Shown: positions 7,190-14,461, counted from the first letter of the stretch. The stretch is DNA of 27,665 nucleotides from JACDBD01 sp050743385 (GCA_050743385.1 JBOGFJ010000107.1:1-27665), one strand, 5' to 3'. Numbers and translations: made by a program. The notes: generated from the sequence alone by a model not told the origin.

Positions 7190-7933
7190 ATGGGGAGTCG
7201 CAAGGACGGACGCGAGCCGGACGAGCTGCGCCCGATGACGTTCACGCGCGACTTCACCGAGTTCGCGGCCGGGTCGGTCCTGGTCGAGTTCGGGAAGACG
7301 AGAGTGCTGTGCACCGCGTCGGTCGAGGCGCGGGTGCCGCCGTGGCTGCGAGGTTCCGGGCGCGGCTGGGTGACCGCCGAGTACTCGATGCTTCCCGGAT
7401 CGACGAGCGAGCGCAGCGACCGGGAGGCCGCCCGTGGCAAGCAGTCGGGGCGAACGCAGGAGATCCAACGCCTCATCGGCCGATCGCTGCGGGCGGTCAC
7501 CGATCTGACGGCGATGGGGGAGGTGCAGGTCACCGTCGACTGCGACGTGCTCCAAGCGGACGGTGGTACGCGCACCGCCTCGATCTGCGGCGGCTACGTC
7601 GCCCTGCACGACGCCTTCTCACGGCTCGTGGCGGCCAAGACGATCGCCGCCCATCCCGTCGACGACGTCTGCGCAGCGATCTCGGTCGGGGTGGTCGACG
7701 CGCTCGCCCACCTCGACCTCGACTATTCCGAGGACGTGCGGGCCGAGGTCGACATGAATGTGGTGATGACGGGGTCGGGCCGCTTCATCGAGGTGCAGGG
7801 CACCGCCGAGGGCCTGCCCTTCTCGCGCACCGAGCTCGACGAGCTCCTCACCCTCGCCGAGGCCGGTATCGGTCAGGTCTTCGAGCTCCAGCGGGAGATG
7901 CTGGCGGAGCCACCCACCCCTCGCCGCGAATGA
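7190..7933 (+). CDS. rph: Ribonuclease PH
   Basis: RNase PH is a phosphorolytic 3'-to-5' exoribonuclease that trims tRNA 3' ends. The 247-residue product shows the family core: EFGKTRVLCTASVE, GWVTAEYSMLPGST, the phosphate-binding GRTQEIQRLIGRSLRA, and DCDVLQADGGTRTASI. A GGGAG sequence overlapping the upstream stop serves as ribosome site for ATG 7190. The stop overlaps the rdgB start (ATGA). Its 3'-trimming role is relevant locally, because at least tRNA-Leu, tRNA-Arg and tRNA-Pro in this window do not encode CCA. Confidence 0.96.
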   Translation: MGSRKDGREPDELRPMTFTRDFTEFAAGSVLVEFGKTRVLCTASVEARVPPWLRGSGRGWVTAEYSMLPGSTSERSDREAARGKQSGRTQEIQRLIGRSLRAVTDLTAMGEVQVTVDCDVLQADGGTRTASICGGYVALHDAFSRLVAAKTIAAHPVDDVCAAISVGVVDALAHLDLDYSEDVRAEVDMNVVMTGSGRFIEVQGTAEGLPFSRTELDELLTLAEAGIGQVFELQREMLAEPPTPRRE

Positions 7934-8541
7934 CGACCTTCGTGCTCGCGACCGCGAACCGCGACAAGGCGCGTGAGATCGCGGCCGTGCTGCGGGAGAC
8001 GAGCGTCGCGATCGACCTGGTCGATCGGCCCGCGACCGTGCCCGAGGTCGAGGAGGCCGGGGGCACGCTCGAGGAGAACGCCCGGCTGAAGGCAACCGCG
8101 CTGTGCGACGCAACCGACCTGCCAGCTCTCGCAGACGACACCGGACTCGAGGTCGACGCGCTCGACGGCGCCCCCGGGGTGCGCTCGGCCCGGTACGCAG
8201 GTCCGCGCGCGACCTACGAGGACAACGTCGTCCGCCTGCTCGCCGACCTCGAGGGCGTCGCGCGGGAGCGCCGGACCGCCCGGTTCTCGACGGTCGCGGT
8301 CGCCCGCTGGCCCGACGGGCTGGAGGTGGCGGCGCTGGGGACGGTCGAGGGCGTGATCGCCGCCGCGCCCCGAGGGCGACGGGGGTTCGGGTACGACCCC
8401 GTGTTCGTACCCGCCACCGGCGACGGTCGTACCTTTGCCGAGATGACCGACGACGAGAAGCACGCCCACTCCCACCGCGGGGAGGCGTTTCGCACCCTGG
8501 CCCAGGGCCTGCGGGTGATCGAGCAGACCGAGGGGAGATAG
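7930..8541 (+). CDS. rdgB: Non-canonical purine NTP pyrophosphatase RdgB/HAM1
   Basis: RdgB hydrolyses dITP, XTP and related bases to monophosphates and keeps them out of nucleic acids. The 203-residue protein has the HAM1 signatures in order: ATANRDKAREI at the N-terminus (triphosphate-binding Asn10, Lys13), ALADDTGLEVDAL with the catalytic-region acidic residues, GVRSARYAG, GFGYDPVF, and a C-terminal SHRGEAF. The ATG is coupled to rph by a 4-nt overlap. The rph-rdgB pairing is widespread in bacteria. Confidence 0.96.
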   Translation: MTTFVLATANRDKAREIAAVLRETSVAIDLVDRPATVPEVEEAGGTLEENARLKATALCDATDLPALADDTGLEVDALDGAPGVRSARYAGPRATYEDNVVRLLADLEGVARERRTARFSTVAVARWPDGLEVAALGTVEGVIAAAPRGRRGFGYDPVFVPATGDGRTFAEMTDDEKHAHSHRGEAFRTLAQGLRVIEQTEGR

Positions 8542-8544
8542 CCG

Positions 8545-9483
8545 GTGCCGGTGCATCCGCAGGCGCAGCTCGTTCTCGACGTCATGCGCGACTCCGGTCT
8601 CGTGATCGACGAGTCGACCGACGTGGCGGTGATGCGGGCGCAGATCGAGGAGTTCGCCAGGGCGGGCCGGGCGGCCGCCGAGCCGGTCGACCGGGTCGAC
8701 CACCACGCGATCCCGGGCCTCGGGGGCCACGAGATCCCGGTGCGGGTCTACCGCCCCCGCGGCGACGGTCCACTCCCGATCTTGGTCTGGCTCCACGGCG
8801 GCGGTTGGACGATCGGCAGCCTCGAGACGCACGACAACACCTGCCGGTCCCTCGCCAACGCGGTCGGCTGTGTCGTTGTATCGGTCGCCTACCGCCTGGC
8901 GCCCGAGCACAAGTTCCCCGCCGCGGTCGACGACGCGCTGGCCGCGACCCGGTGGGCTGCGGGGCACGCGGGCCAGCTGGGCGGCGATCCGGCTCGCGTC
9001 GGCGTGGCGGGCGACAGCGCCGGCGGCAACCTGGCCGCGGTCGTCAGCCTCCTCGCGCGCGACGCGGGCGAGCCCGAGATCGCGTTCCAGCTGCTCATCT
9101 ACCCGGTCACCGACCACGAGTTCGAGAGCAGGTCGATGCGGGAGAACGCGACCGGCTACTTCCTCGAGTTGGAGTCGATGCGCTGGTTCTTCAACCAGTA
9201 CCTGAACGACCAGAGCGACGGCGCCGACTGGCGCTTCTCACCCATGCGCGCCGCCGACCTCACGGGCCTGCCGCCGGCATTCGTGCTCACGGCGGAGTTC
9301 GACCCCCTGCGCGACCAGGGCGAGCTCTACGCCCGCAAGCTCGAGGCCGCTGGGGTGGCGGTCGAGCTGCGTCGCTACGACGGTGTGTTCCACGGCTTCT
9401 TCGGGATGCGCGACTTCATGGAGCCGGCCCAGCAGGCGTTCGACGACGTCACCAAGGCGCTCCGCGCCGCGTTGGAGGCGTAG
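8545..9483 (+). CDS. Alpha/beta hydrolase, hormone-sensitive-lipase (family IV) esterase
   Basis: This 312-residue esterase/lipase of the HSL group has an intact active site. The oxyanion motif is HGGGW (His84-Trp88), the nucleophile is Ser158 in GDSAGGN, the acid is Asp253 in DPLRD, and the base is His283 in FHGFFG. An N-terminal cap helix region precedes the core. There is no signal peptide, so it should be cytoplasmic and act on short- to medium-chain esters. The exact substrate cannot be told. The GTG start at 8545 has a strong AGGGGAG site inside the end of rdgB. The TAG stop shares one base with the next start. Confidence 0.92.
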   Translation: MPVHPQAQLVLDVMRDSGLVIDESTDVAVMRAQIEEFARAGRAAAEPVDRVDHHAIPGLGGHEIPVRVYRPRGDGPLPILVWLHGGGWTIGSLETHDNTCRSLANAVGCVVVSVAYRLAPEHKFPAAVDDALAATRWAAGHAGQLGGDPARVGVAGDSAGGNLAAVVSLLARDAGEPEIAFQLLIYPVTDHEFESRSMRENATGYFLELESMRWFFNQYLNDQSDGADWRFSPMRAADLTGLPPAFVLTAEFDPLRDQGELYARKLEAAGVAVELRRYDGVFHGFFGMRDFMEPAQQAFDDVTKALRAALEA

Positions 9484-10040
9484 TGGCCGTCATCGACGTT
9501 GCCGGGTTCGTCGCCGACCTCAAGGACCACGCGGTCGAGCACGGCTTCCACGTCCACGACGAGCGCCACTTCGTCGAGAGCTACTCGCTGCGCCAGACCT
9601 GGGAGGTCGATCTCCATCCCGAGGAGGGGTGCGCCGGCCCGGTCGACCTCTATCTCTCGCTCGATATCGACCCGCGGGTGCTGCTCACCTTCGAGGACGA
9701 GGTGATGGGCCGGCCCGACGGCGACGACCCGCCCGACGAGTTCCACTTCCCGCTCAACTTCACCTGGGCGCTGCCGCCGCTCCCGCACGGGCCCGACCTG
9801 TTGGTCCTGTCGACCGAGCTGGCGGGTCACGGTGGCCCCGACCTGCCGCTCGAGGTCTCGGCGATCGACTCGATCCCCGCCGCGACCGACGCACCCGAGC
9901 GCAGCCTGCGGATCATCGCCCACCAGCGGGTCTCGCTGCTGCGGATCCGTGACGGCGACGCCGTCTCGTGCGATTCGCTGGAGCGTTGTCTCGGCGTCAG
10001 CCGCTACCTGCTCGAGAGCGCCAACGACTGGCTCGGTTGA
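9483..10040 (+). CDS. Conserved-looking protein of unknown function (185 aa)
   Basis: I do not recognise a family. The soluble, acidic 185-residue product begins VIDVAGFVADLKDHAVEHGF. It contains a possible mixed alpha/beta region (DLYLSLDIDPRVLLTFEDEV), a short Pro-rich linker (GRPDGDDPPDEFHF) and a C-terminal helix ending in SRYLLESANDWLG. No membrane segment, signal peptide or cysteine cluster is visible; two cysteines sit near the C-terminus (CDSLERC). The GTG start overlaps the esterase stop by one base, so the two are probably co-translated. Codon use matches the neighbours, so it is a real gene. Confidence 0.8.
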   Translation: MAVIDVAGFVADLKDHAVEHGFHVHDERHFVESYSLRQTWEVDLHPEEGCAGPVDLYLSLDIDPRVLLTFEDEVMGRPDGDDPPDEFHFPLNFTWALPPLPHGPDLLVLSTELAGHGGPDLPLEVSAIDSIPAATDAPERSLRIIAHQRVSLLRIRDGDAVSCDSLERCLGVSRYLLESANDWLG

Positions 10041-10069
10041 GCCGAGCGCGCCGGCCGTTCCCGCCGCGC

Positions 10070-10075
10070 CACAAT
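10070..10075 (+). promoter_or_regulatory. Putative -10 element of the four-cysteine protein gene
   Basis: CACAAT ends 6 nt before GTG 10082. It mirrors GACAAT-plus-6-nt at tsaC. It suggests a separate, leaderless transcript starting after the long operon. Confidence 0.38.
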
Positions 10076-10081
10076 GGGCGC

Positions 10082-10423
10082 GTGCCGATGCGGACCGATT
10101 GCAAGCACTACGACAGCCGGACCTACCCGTCGGGCGAGGTCGCCCAGAAGTGCCGGCTCGACCTGGCGCCCGAAGCCCCCTGGCGCTGTCCCGACGACTG
10201 TCCCGCGTTCACGAAGCGGCGGATGGACGCCGGCTGGCAGTACGGGAGTCTCAGCCGCGCCACCCCGCCCGCGGCGGCCGAGCCCCAGGGCGAAGACATC
10301 GCCGCCCTGCTCGACGAGGCCGAGGAGATCGTCAACCTGGCCGCTCCCGATGTCATCGCCGAGTTCGAGCCCCGGAAGAAGAAGCGTCGCTTCGGCCGGA
10401 AGAACAAGAAGAAGAAGAAGTAG
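10082..10423 (+). CDS. Small four-cysteine protein with poly-lysine C-terminus
   Basis: The product is unrecognised, 113 residues from GTG 10082. ATG 10088 two codons later is an alternative. The N-terminal part has four cysteines (Cys7, Cys24, Cys36, Cys40) in DCKHYDSRTYPSG, QKCRLDL and RCPDDCPAF, a spacing that could bind zinc or a metal cluster. A middle acidic helix (EDIAALLDEAEEIVNL) follows. The last 20 residues are strongly basic (RKKKRRFGRKNKKKKK), suggesting nucleic-acid or ribosome binding. It lies between the long plus-strand operon and tRNA-Leu and is followed by stem-loops. Function is unknown. Reality is supported by biased codon use and an upstream -10-like box. Confidence 0.72.
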   Translation: MPMRTDCKHYDSRTYPSGEVAQKCRLDLAPEAPWRCPDDCPAFTKRRMDAGWQYGSLSRATPPAAAEPQGEDIAALLDEAEEIVNLAAPDVIAEFEPRKKKRRFGRKNKKKKK

Positions 10424-10433
10424 AAGCTGCCAT

Positions 10434-10466
10434 CCCTCGATGAGGGGGCGGGCTTTGCCCGGCCCC
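10434..10466 (+). terminator. Tandem stem-loops after the four-cysteine gene
   Basis: CCCTC-GAT-GAGGG (10434-10446) is followed by and overlaps a stronger stem of GGGGC/GGGC against GCCC/GCCCC with a TTT loop and one bulged G (10444-10466). There is no T-tract, as is usual in high-GC genomes. It lies 11 nt after the stop codon, between this gene and tRNA-Leu converging on it, so it could end transcription from either side. Confidence 0.4.
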
Positions 10467-10525
10467 GGGCTGCCGGCTGCGTGCGGGAGCGGCGAGCGAA
10501 GCGAGCGCGACCCAGAGAGGTGGCG

Positions 10526-10610
10526 TGCGAGCGGGGAGATTCGAACTCCCACGCCCCGAAGGGCACAGGGACCTAAACCCTGCGCGTCTGCCAGATTCCG
10601 CCACGCTCGC
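10526..10610 (-). tRNA. tRNA-Leu (anticodon UAG)
   Basis: The minus-strand cloverleaf has acceptor stem GCGAGCG/CGCTCGC, discriminator A, anticodon stem CAGGG/CCCTG with loop TTTAGGT (anticodon TAG), a long class II variable arm (GCCCTTCGGGGC) and T-loop TTCGAAT. CCA is not encoded. The 5' end faces the DUF35 gene across 33 bp. Confidence 0.97.
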
Positions 10611-10629
10611 GTGCCCACGAGTCTCGCGC

Positions 10630-10635
10630 TAGCGT
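10630..10635 (+). promoter_or_regulatory. Putative -10 element of the DUF35-thiolase operon
   Basis: TAGCGT ends 8 nt before ATG 10644. The core GCTAGC is self-complementary, so a similar TAGCGC lies on the other strand pointing at tRNA-Leu. The 33-bp gap therefore probably holds back-to-back promoters. Confidence 0.4.
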
Positions 10636-10643
10636 CCCGGTAG

Positions 10644-11042
10644 ATGGGCGAGCAGGTTCCGATCGTCGACTACCTGGTGCTGGGCGACGGCGCGCCGCAC
10701 CTCGTCGCTCACACGTGCACCGAATGCGGGGCGCAATACTTCGATCGTCGCAACGCCTGCGCGAAGTGCGGCAAACGGTCGTTCGACGTGCGGCCGCTCG
10801 GAGGCGAGGGCACGGTGCGCAGCTTCACGATCGTGCACCGCGCCGCGCCCGGGGTGCCGACGCCGTACGTGTCGGCGATCGTCGACCTCGACGGTGGGGG
10901 CGTGGTGAAGGCCAACGTCGTCAACGTCGAGCCGGTCCCCGAGAAGGTGTCGCTGGGCATGCCGGTGCGGCTCACGACGTTCGTTGCCGGCACCGACGAC
11001 GACGGCACCGAGGCAGTGGCGTTCGGCTACGAGCCTGCGTAG
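10644..11042 (+). CDS. DUF35 zinc-ribbon/OB-fold protein (thiolase partner)
   Basis: This 132-residue protein has an N-terminal zinc ribbon (Cys25-x2-Cys28, Cys39-x2-Cys42) followed by an OB-fold typical of DUF35/ChsH2-C proteins (GTVRSFTIVHRAAPGVPTPY). Such proteins sit beside SCP2-type thiolases. They form complexes with them or with related lyases, for example the ChsH2 DUF35 domain with the Ltp2 aldolase in steroid side-chain breakdown. The thiolase-like gene follows after 22 nt, supporting a two-subunit enzyme. No Shine-Dalgarno is evident and the start is probably leaderless. Confidence 0.9.
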   Translation: MGEQVPIVDYLVLGDGAPHLVAHTCTECGAQYFDRRNACAKCGKRSFDVRPLGGEGTVRSFTIVHRAAPGVPTPYVSAIVDLDGGGVVKANVVNVEPVPEKVSLGMPVRLTTFVAGTDDDGTEAVAFGYEPA

Positions 11043-11064
11043 AGGACGAGGAGAGGAAACGGTC

Positions 11065-12279
11065 ATGACCAGCAACGGCGACAACGTCTGGGTCCTCGGC
11101 GCGTCGATGACTCGCTTCGGCCGCTATCCCGACAAGGACCTGATCGACCTCGGTGCCGACGCGGCGATGGACGCGCTCGACGACGGCGACGTGACGATCC
11201 ACGACATGGACGTGCTCGGCGCCGGCAGCCTGTTCGAGGCGATGAGCGGTGTCGGCCAGCGCCTCCAGAAGCAGATCGGCCAGACCGGCATCCCCGTCTA
11301 CAACGTCGCCAACGCCTGCGCCACGGGCGCGACCGCCGTGCGCACGGTGTACATGGCCATCAAGTCGGGCGAGGCCGACATGGGGCTCGTGGTGGGCATG
11401 GAGCAGATGGGCAAGCAGGGTCTGCTCGGCGGCGCCGGCAAGGCTCGGAGCGAGAAGCACGTCTACGAGCCCGGGGGGCGCTACGGATCCGTCATGGGCG
11501 TCGAGGGGATCATCGGCACCGGGCTCATGCCGGGTGTGTTCGCGCAGGCGGGTATGGAGTACGCGAACGAGCACGATGGGGTCGACTTCGAGCAGTTCGC
11601 CAAGGTGGCGGAGAAGAACCACCAGCACTCGACCCTCAACCCGCTTGCGCAGTACCAGAAGCCGTTCACGCTCGACGAGGTCATGAACGCCGAGATGATG
11701 AGCTATCCGAACACGCTGCTCATGTGCTGCCCGACGGGTGACGGCGCCGCCGCGCTGGTGCTCGTCTCCGAGGAGAAGCTCCAGACTCTGAGTGCGGAGC
11801 AGCGCAAGCGGGCGATCAAGATCTCCGCGTCGGTGATGACCTCGGACGAGTGGACCGAGAGCGACCAGGTGCAGCCCGACGTGAGCACGCTGACGCGCCG
11901 GGCCGCCGACCAGGCGTACGAGACGGCCGGCGTCGACCCGCAAGACCTCGACCTCGTCGAGTTGCACGACTGCTTCGCCACGGCCGAGCTCATCCACTAC
12001 GACAACCTCTCGCTCTGTGGCCGCGGTGAGGCGGGCAAGTTCATCGACGAAGGCGCTCCGTGGCGGGACGGGAAGATCCCGGTGAACGTCTCCGGCGGCC
12101 TCATCTCCAAGGGCCATCCCATCGGCGCGACCGGGGCCGCCAACCTCTACGAGGTCGCCACCCACCTCCGGGGCGAGGCCGGCGACCGCCAGATCGAGGG
12201 CGCCAAGGTCGGCCTCACCCACGTGATCGGGCTCGGCTCGGCCTGCGCGGTCCACATCCTGGAGAAGCCGGCGGCCTGA
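11065..12279 (+). CDS. SCP2/lipid-transfer-type thiolase
   Basis: This 404-residue thiolase-superfamily protein has Cys85 in NACATGATAV at the nucleophile position, HDCFATAE, His351 in SKGHPIGATG and Cys394 in GLGSACAVH, so the classic Cys-His-Cys set is present. The GEAGKFIDEGAPWRDG stretch is typical of the lipid-transfer/thiolase group paired with DUF35 proteins. Roles in this group range from beta-keto-thiolysis to retro-aldol cleavage of branched or steroid acyl-CoAs. The exact substrate cannot be given. A strong GAGGAGAGG ribosome site precedes ATG 11065. It converges with the lipoprotein gene 31 bp downstream. Confidence 0.92.
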   Translation: MTSNGDNVWVLGASMTRFGRYPDKDLIDLGADAAMDALDDGDVTIHDMDVLGAGSLFEAMSGVGQRLQKQIGQTGIPVYNVANACATGATAVRTVYMAIKSGEADMGLVVGMEQMGKQGLLGGAGKARSEKHVYEPGGRYGSVMGVEGIIGTGLMPGVFAQAGMEYANEHDGVDFEQFAKVAEKNHQHSTLNPLAQYQKPFTLDEVMNAEMMSYPNTLLMCCPTGDGAAALVLVSEEKLQTLSAEQRKRAIKISASVMTSDEWTESDQVQPDVSTLTRRAADQAYETAGVDPQDLDLVELHDCFATAELIHYDNLSLCGRGEAGKFIDEGAPWRDGKIPVNVSGGLISKGHPIGATGAANLYEVATHLRGEAGDRQIEGAKVGLTHVIGLGSACAVHILEKPAA

Positions 12280-12310
12280 CGGTCGGCGGGCCGCAGTCCG
12301 CGAGCTCGTC

Positions 12311-12937
12311 TCAGTAGACGCGCGCTTCGGTCACCGTGCCGTCGGCGGTGGCCTCGACGCTGCCACTCCGCCGTGGTCCGCTGACCGAGAGCGAGAGTTC
12401 GACCGCGCCGGAGTCGTGGCTCCGGTCGACGCCCAGGTGGTTGACCTCGGCATCCTCGATCTGGAGCTGCACCATCGCGACCTCCGCCACCGTCGAGACG
12501 GCGTTCCAGTTCACATCCGAGAGCGAGAACAGCCGGTTGGGGAGCTCGTCGAGCACGGTCTGGTCGACGTGGACGGGCTCGGGGTCTCCCAGCGCACCGT
12601 CCCGGTAGATGTACCGGTCGAGGTTGTCGGGCTTGCCCGGATCCTGGGCCTCGAAGATCGCGTAGCGGTCGTAGAGGTCGAACGAGGTGACGAGGAGCGG
12701 GCCCAGCTCGCGCGTGATGTCGTCGACGACGGTCTGGGCGGCGCCCGGCGCGACGAGGTAGTTCGAGGTCTCGATGACCATCGGGCCGCCGGTGGCCTGC
12801 ACCTCGGGATCACCGGGCTCCCGTTCACCGACCGGTGGGAGGGGGTCGCTCGACGCTTGGTGAACCTCCGGGTCGGAGCAGGCGCTCCCCGCCAGAGCGG
12901 CGACGAGTGCCCCCATCACGAGGAGCCGCAACCTCAT
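12311..12937 (-). CDS. Putative exported protein or lipoprotein
   Basis: The 208-residue product starts MRLRLLVMGALVAALAGSAC, a basic-hydrophobic signal peptide with a possible lipid-attachment Cys20. The lipobox is not ideal (Gly at -3). The mature part begins with a Pro/Glu-rich linker. It then contains alpha/beta-looking segments (DITRELGPLLVTSFDLYDRY, DQTVLDELPNRLFSLSDV). No family is recognised. ATG 12937 is chosen because it overlaps the SDR stop (ATGA) and gives a proper signal sequence; longer starts add RRRRLDRS. It is translationally coupled to the SDR gene. Its role is unknown. Confidence 0.78.
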   Translation of the reverse strand: MRLRLLVMGALVAALAGSACSDPEVHQASSDPLPPVGEREPGDPEVQATGGPMVIETSNYLVAPGAAQTVVDDITRELGPLLVTSFDLYDRYAIFEAQDPGKPDNLDRYIYRDGALGDPEPVHVDQTVLDELPNRLFSLSDVNWNAVSTVAEVAMVQLQIEDAEVNHLGVDRSHDSGAVELSLSVSGPRRSGSVEATADGTVTEARVY

Positions 12938-13710
12938 ACTGCGGTCCAACCGCCGTCGACGCACACGACCTGTCCGGTGACGTAGCTGCTGGCGTCGGAG
13001 GCGAGGAAGAGCAGCGCACCGTCGAGCTCGTGCTCGTGGCCGCCGCGACCGATCGGGGTGTGGTTGCGGATCCAGCGTTCGGCGCGCTCGTCACCGAACA
13101 TCGTTCCCTGCGTCATCTCGCTCGGGAACCAACCCGGCGCGAGCGTGTTGACGCGGACACCCTGTCGGGCCCACTGGGCCGCCAACTCTCGTGTGAGGTT
13201 CACGAGGCCGCCCTTCGACGCCGCGTAGCTCGCCTCGGGGATCTGGCCCACGCCGACGACACCCCAGATCGACGCGATGTTGACGATGGTGCCGCCCCGG
13301 TCCGACTCGACCATCGAGCGCGCTGCCTGCTGCGCGAGGGCGAACGGAGCGACCAGGTTGACCTCGAGGACCTCGCGAAAGCGGTCGGGGGGCTCGTCGA
13401 GTGCGGGCATCCTCTCGTAGGTGCCGGCGTTGTTGACCACCACGTCGATCCGCCCCCAGCGATCGAGTGCGGCGGCGACGAGCTCGGCGGGAGCGTCGGG
13501 ATCGGCGAGGTCGCAGCGATGGGCACCGGCATCGGTCAGTTCCCCCGCGAGCTTCTCCAGGCGGTCGAGGCGGCGAGCGGCGAGCATCAGGCTCGCGCCC
13601 GCAGCGTCGAGCACGCGCGCGAACCGTGCGCCCAGGCCCGAGCTGGCGCCGGTCACGATCGCGACGCGGCCGTCGAGACGGAACGAGGCCAGCGGGTCGA
13701 GCGGTGCCAC
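12934..13710 (-). CDS. Short-chain dehydrogenase/reductase
   Basis: This classical SDR of 258 residues has cofactor motif TGASSGLG (20-27), CDLADPDAPAELV, NNAG (93-96), catalytic Ser147 in NIASIWG, Tyr162-x3-Lys166 in SYAASKGG, and the C-terminal VTGQVVCVDGGWT. The ARR residues after the second strand suggest NADP preference, which is tentative. It resembles 3-oxoacyl or gluconate 5-dehydrogenase-like SDRs. The true substrate is unknown. It is first of a two-gene operon with the exported protein. GTG 13710 follows a -10-like TACACT by 7 nt. Confidence 0.92.
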   Translation of the reverse strand: MAPLDPLASFRLDGRVAIVTGASSGLGARFARVLDAAGASLMLAARRLDRLEKLAGELTDAGAHRCDLADPDAPAELVAAALDRWGRIDVVVNNAGTYERMPALDEPPDRFREVLEVNLVAPFALAQQAARSMVESDRGGTIVNIASIWGVVGVGQIPEASYAASKGGLVNLTRELAAQWARQGVRVNTLAPGWFPSEMTQGTMFGDERAERWIRNHTPIGRGGHEHELDGALLFLASDASSYVTGQVVCVDGGWTAV

Positions 13711-13717
13711 GGGCGGC

Positions 13718-13737
13718 AGTGTACGGGTGGGTATGGT
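13718..13737. promoter_or_regulatory. Divergent -10 elements for the SDR operon and the AMIN-like lipoprotein
   Basis: The start codons are separated by 33 bp. Minus-strand TACACT (13723-13718) ends 7 nt before GTG 13710. Plus-strand TATGGT (13732-13737) ends 6 nt before ATG 13744. Neither side has a ribosome site, so both transcripts look leaderless. Confidence 0.45.
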
Positions 13738-13743
13738 CGTCGG

Positions 13744-14337
13744 ATGCGTCGTGTCGCGCTCGGCCTCGCCTTCGCTCTGCCGCTCACGCTTTCGGCGTGC
13801 GGCGACGACGACGGCTCCGGTTCGTCGGCCGCGACGACGGCTGCGAGCACCACGGCACCGTCGTCGGCCCCGCCGTCATCGGGCTCGGGATCGTGCACGT
13901 TCGAGGGCGGAACCGCACCGGTCGAGTTGGCCGGCCAGGCGGAAGTCATGGTCCTCACCGACGTACGCGTGGCCGGCCATCCGTGCTTCGACCGCGTCGT
14001 CTTCGAGTTCCGCGATCCGGGCGACCCCGGCTTCCAGGTCGGGTACGTGCCCGGCCCCATCGTCATGGACGGCTCGGGCGACCCCGTCGCGGTGCAGGGC
14101 TCGACCTTCCTCCAGATCCGTATGCCGTCGGCCAGCGGCTTCGACTTCGAGACCAGCACACCGAGCTACACCGGCCCGACCGAGTTCACGCCGTCCGACA
14201 CGGCGCAGATCCGCGAGGTCGTGCGCACGGGCGACTTCGAGGCGCTCCTCACGTGGGTGGTCGGCCTCGACGAGCAGCGGCCGTTCACCGTGACCACACT
14301 CCAGGACCCGACCCGCGTCGTGGTCGACATCGGGTGA
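13744..14337 (+). CDS. Lipoprotein with AMIN-like domain
   Basis: This 197-residue protein has a clear lipobox, LSAC with Cys19, after a short hydrophobic signal. A Ser/Thr/Ala/Pro linker (about 25-50) leads to a domain of the actinobacterial AMIN-like lipoprotein type: FDRVVFEFRDPG, VGYVPGPI, FLQIRMPSASGF, and a final RPFTVTTLQDPTRVVVDIG. Such domains are thought to bind cell-wall or envelope components; this is family-level inference. The tRNA-Lys gene converges on its 3' end, 16 bp away. It shares a promoter region with the SDR-exported-protein operon. Confidence 0.85.
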   Translation: MRRVALGLAFALPLTLSACGDDDGSGSSAATTAASTTAPSSAPPSSGSGSCTFEGGTAPVELAGQAEVMVLTDVRVAGHPCFDRVVFEFRDPGDPGFQVGYVPGPIVMDGSGDPVAVQGSTFLQIRMPSASGFDFETSTPSYTGPTEFTPSDTAQIREVVRTGDFEALLTWVVGLDEQRPFTVTTLQDPTRVVVDIG

Positions 14338-14353
14338 CATTCGCGGCGCGGAT

Positions 14354-14430
14354 TGGTACGCCCCCGGGGACTCGAACCCCGAACCCGCTGATTAAGAGTC
14401 AGCTGCTCTAGCCAATTGAGCTAGGGGCGC
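14354..14430 (-). tRNA. tRNA-Lys (anticodon CUU)
   Basis: On the minus strand: acceptor GCGCCCC/GGGGCGT (G1-U72 wobble), D-stem GCTC/GAGC, anticodon stem GCTGA/TCAGC with loop CTCTTAA (anticodon CTT), T-stem CGGGG/CCCCG with TTCGAGT. Discriminator A and CCA are encoded. Confidence 0.97.
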
Positions 14431-14439
14431 TCGGGCCGC

Positions 14440-14455
14440 ATCGTATCGCTACCGT
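14440..14455. promoter_or_regulatory. Divergent -10 elements for tRNA-Lys and the epimerase gene
   Basis: Minus-strand TACGAT (14445-14440) ends 9 nt before the tRNA-Lys 5' end. Plus-strand TACCGT (14450-14455) ends 6 nt before GTG 14462. The whole gap is 31 bp, leaving no room for a conventional 5' leader on the protein gene. Confidence 0.42.
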
Positions 14456-14461
14456 GTCGCC

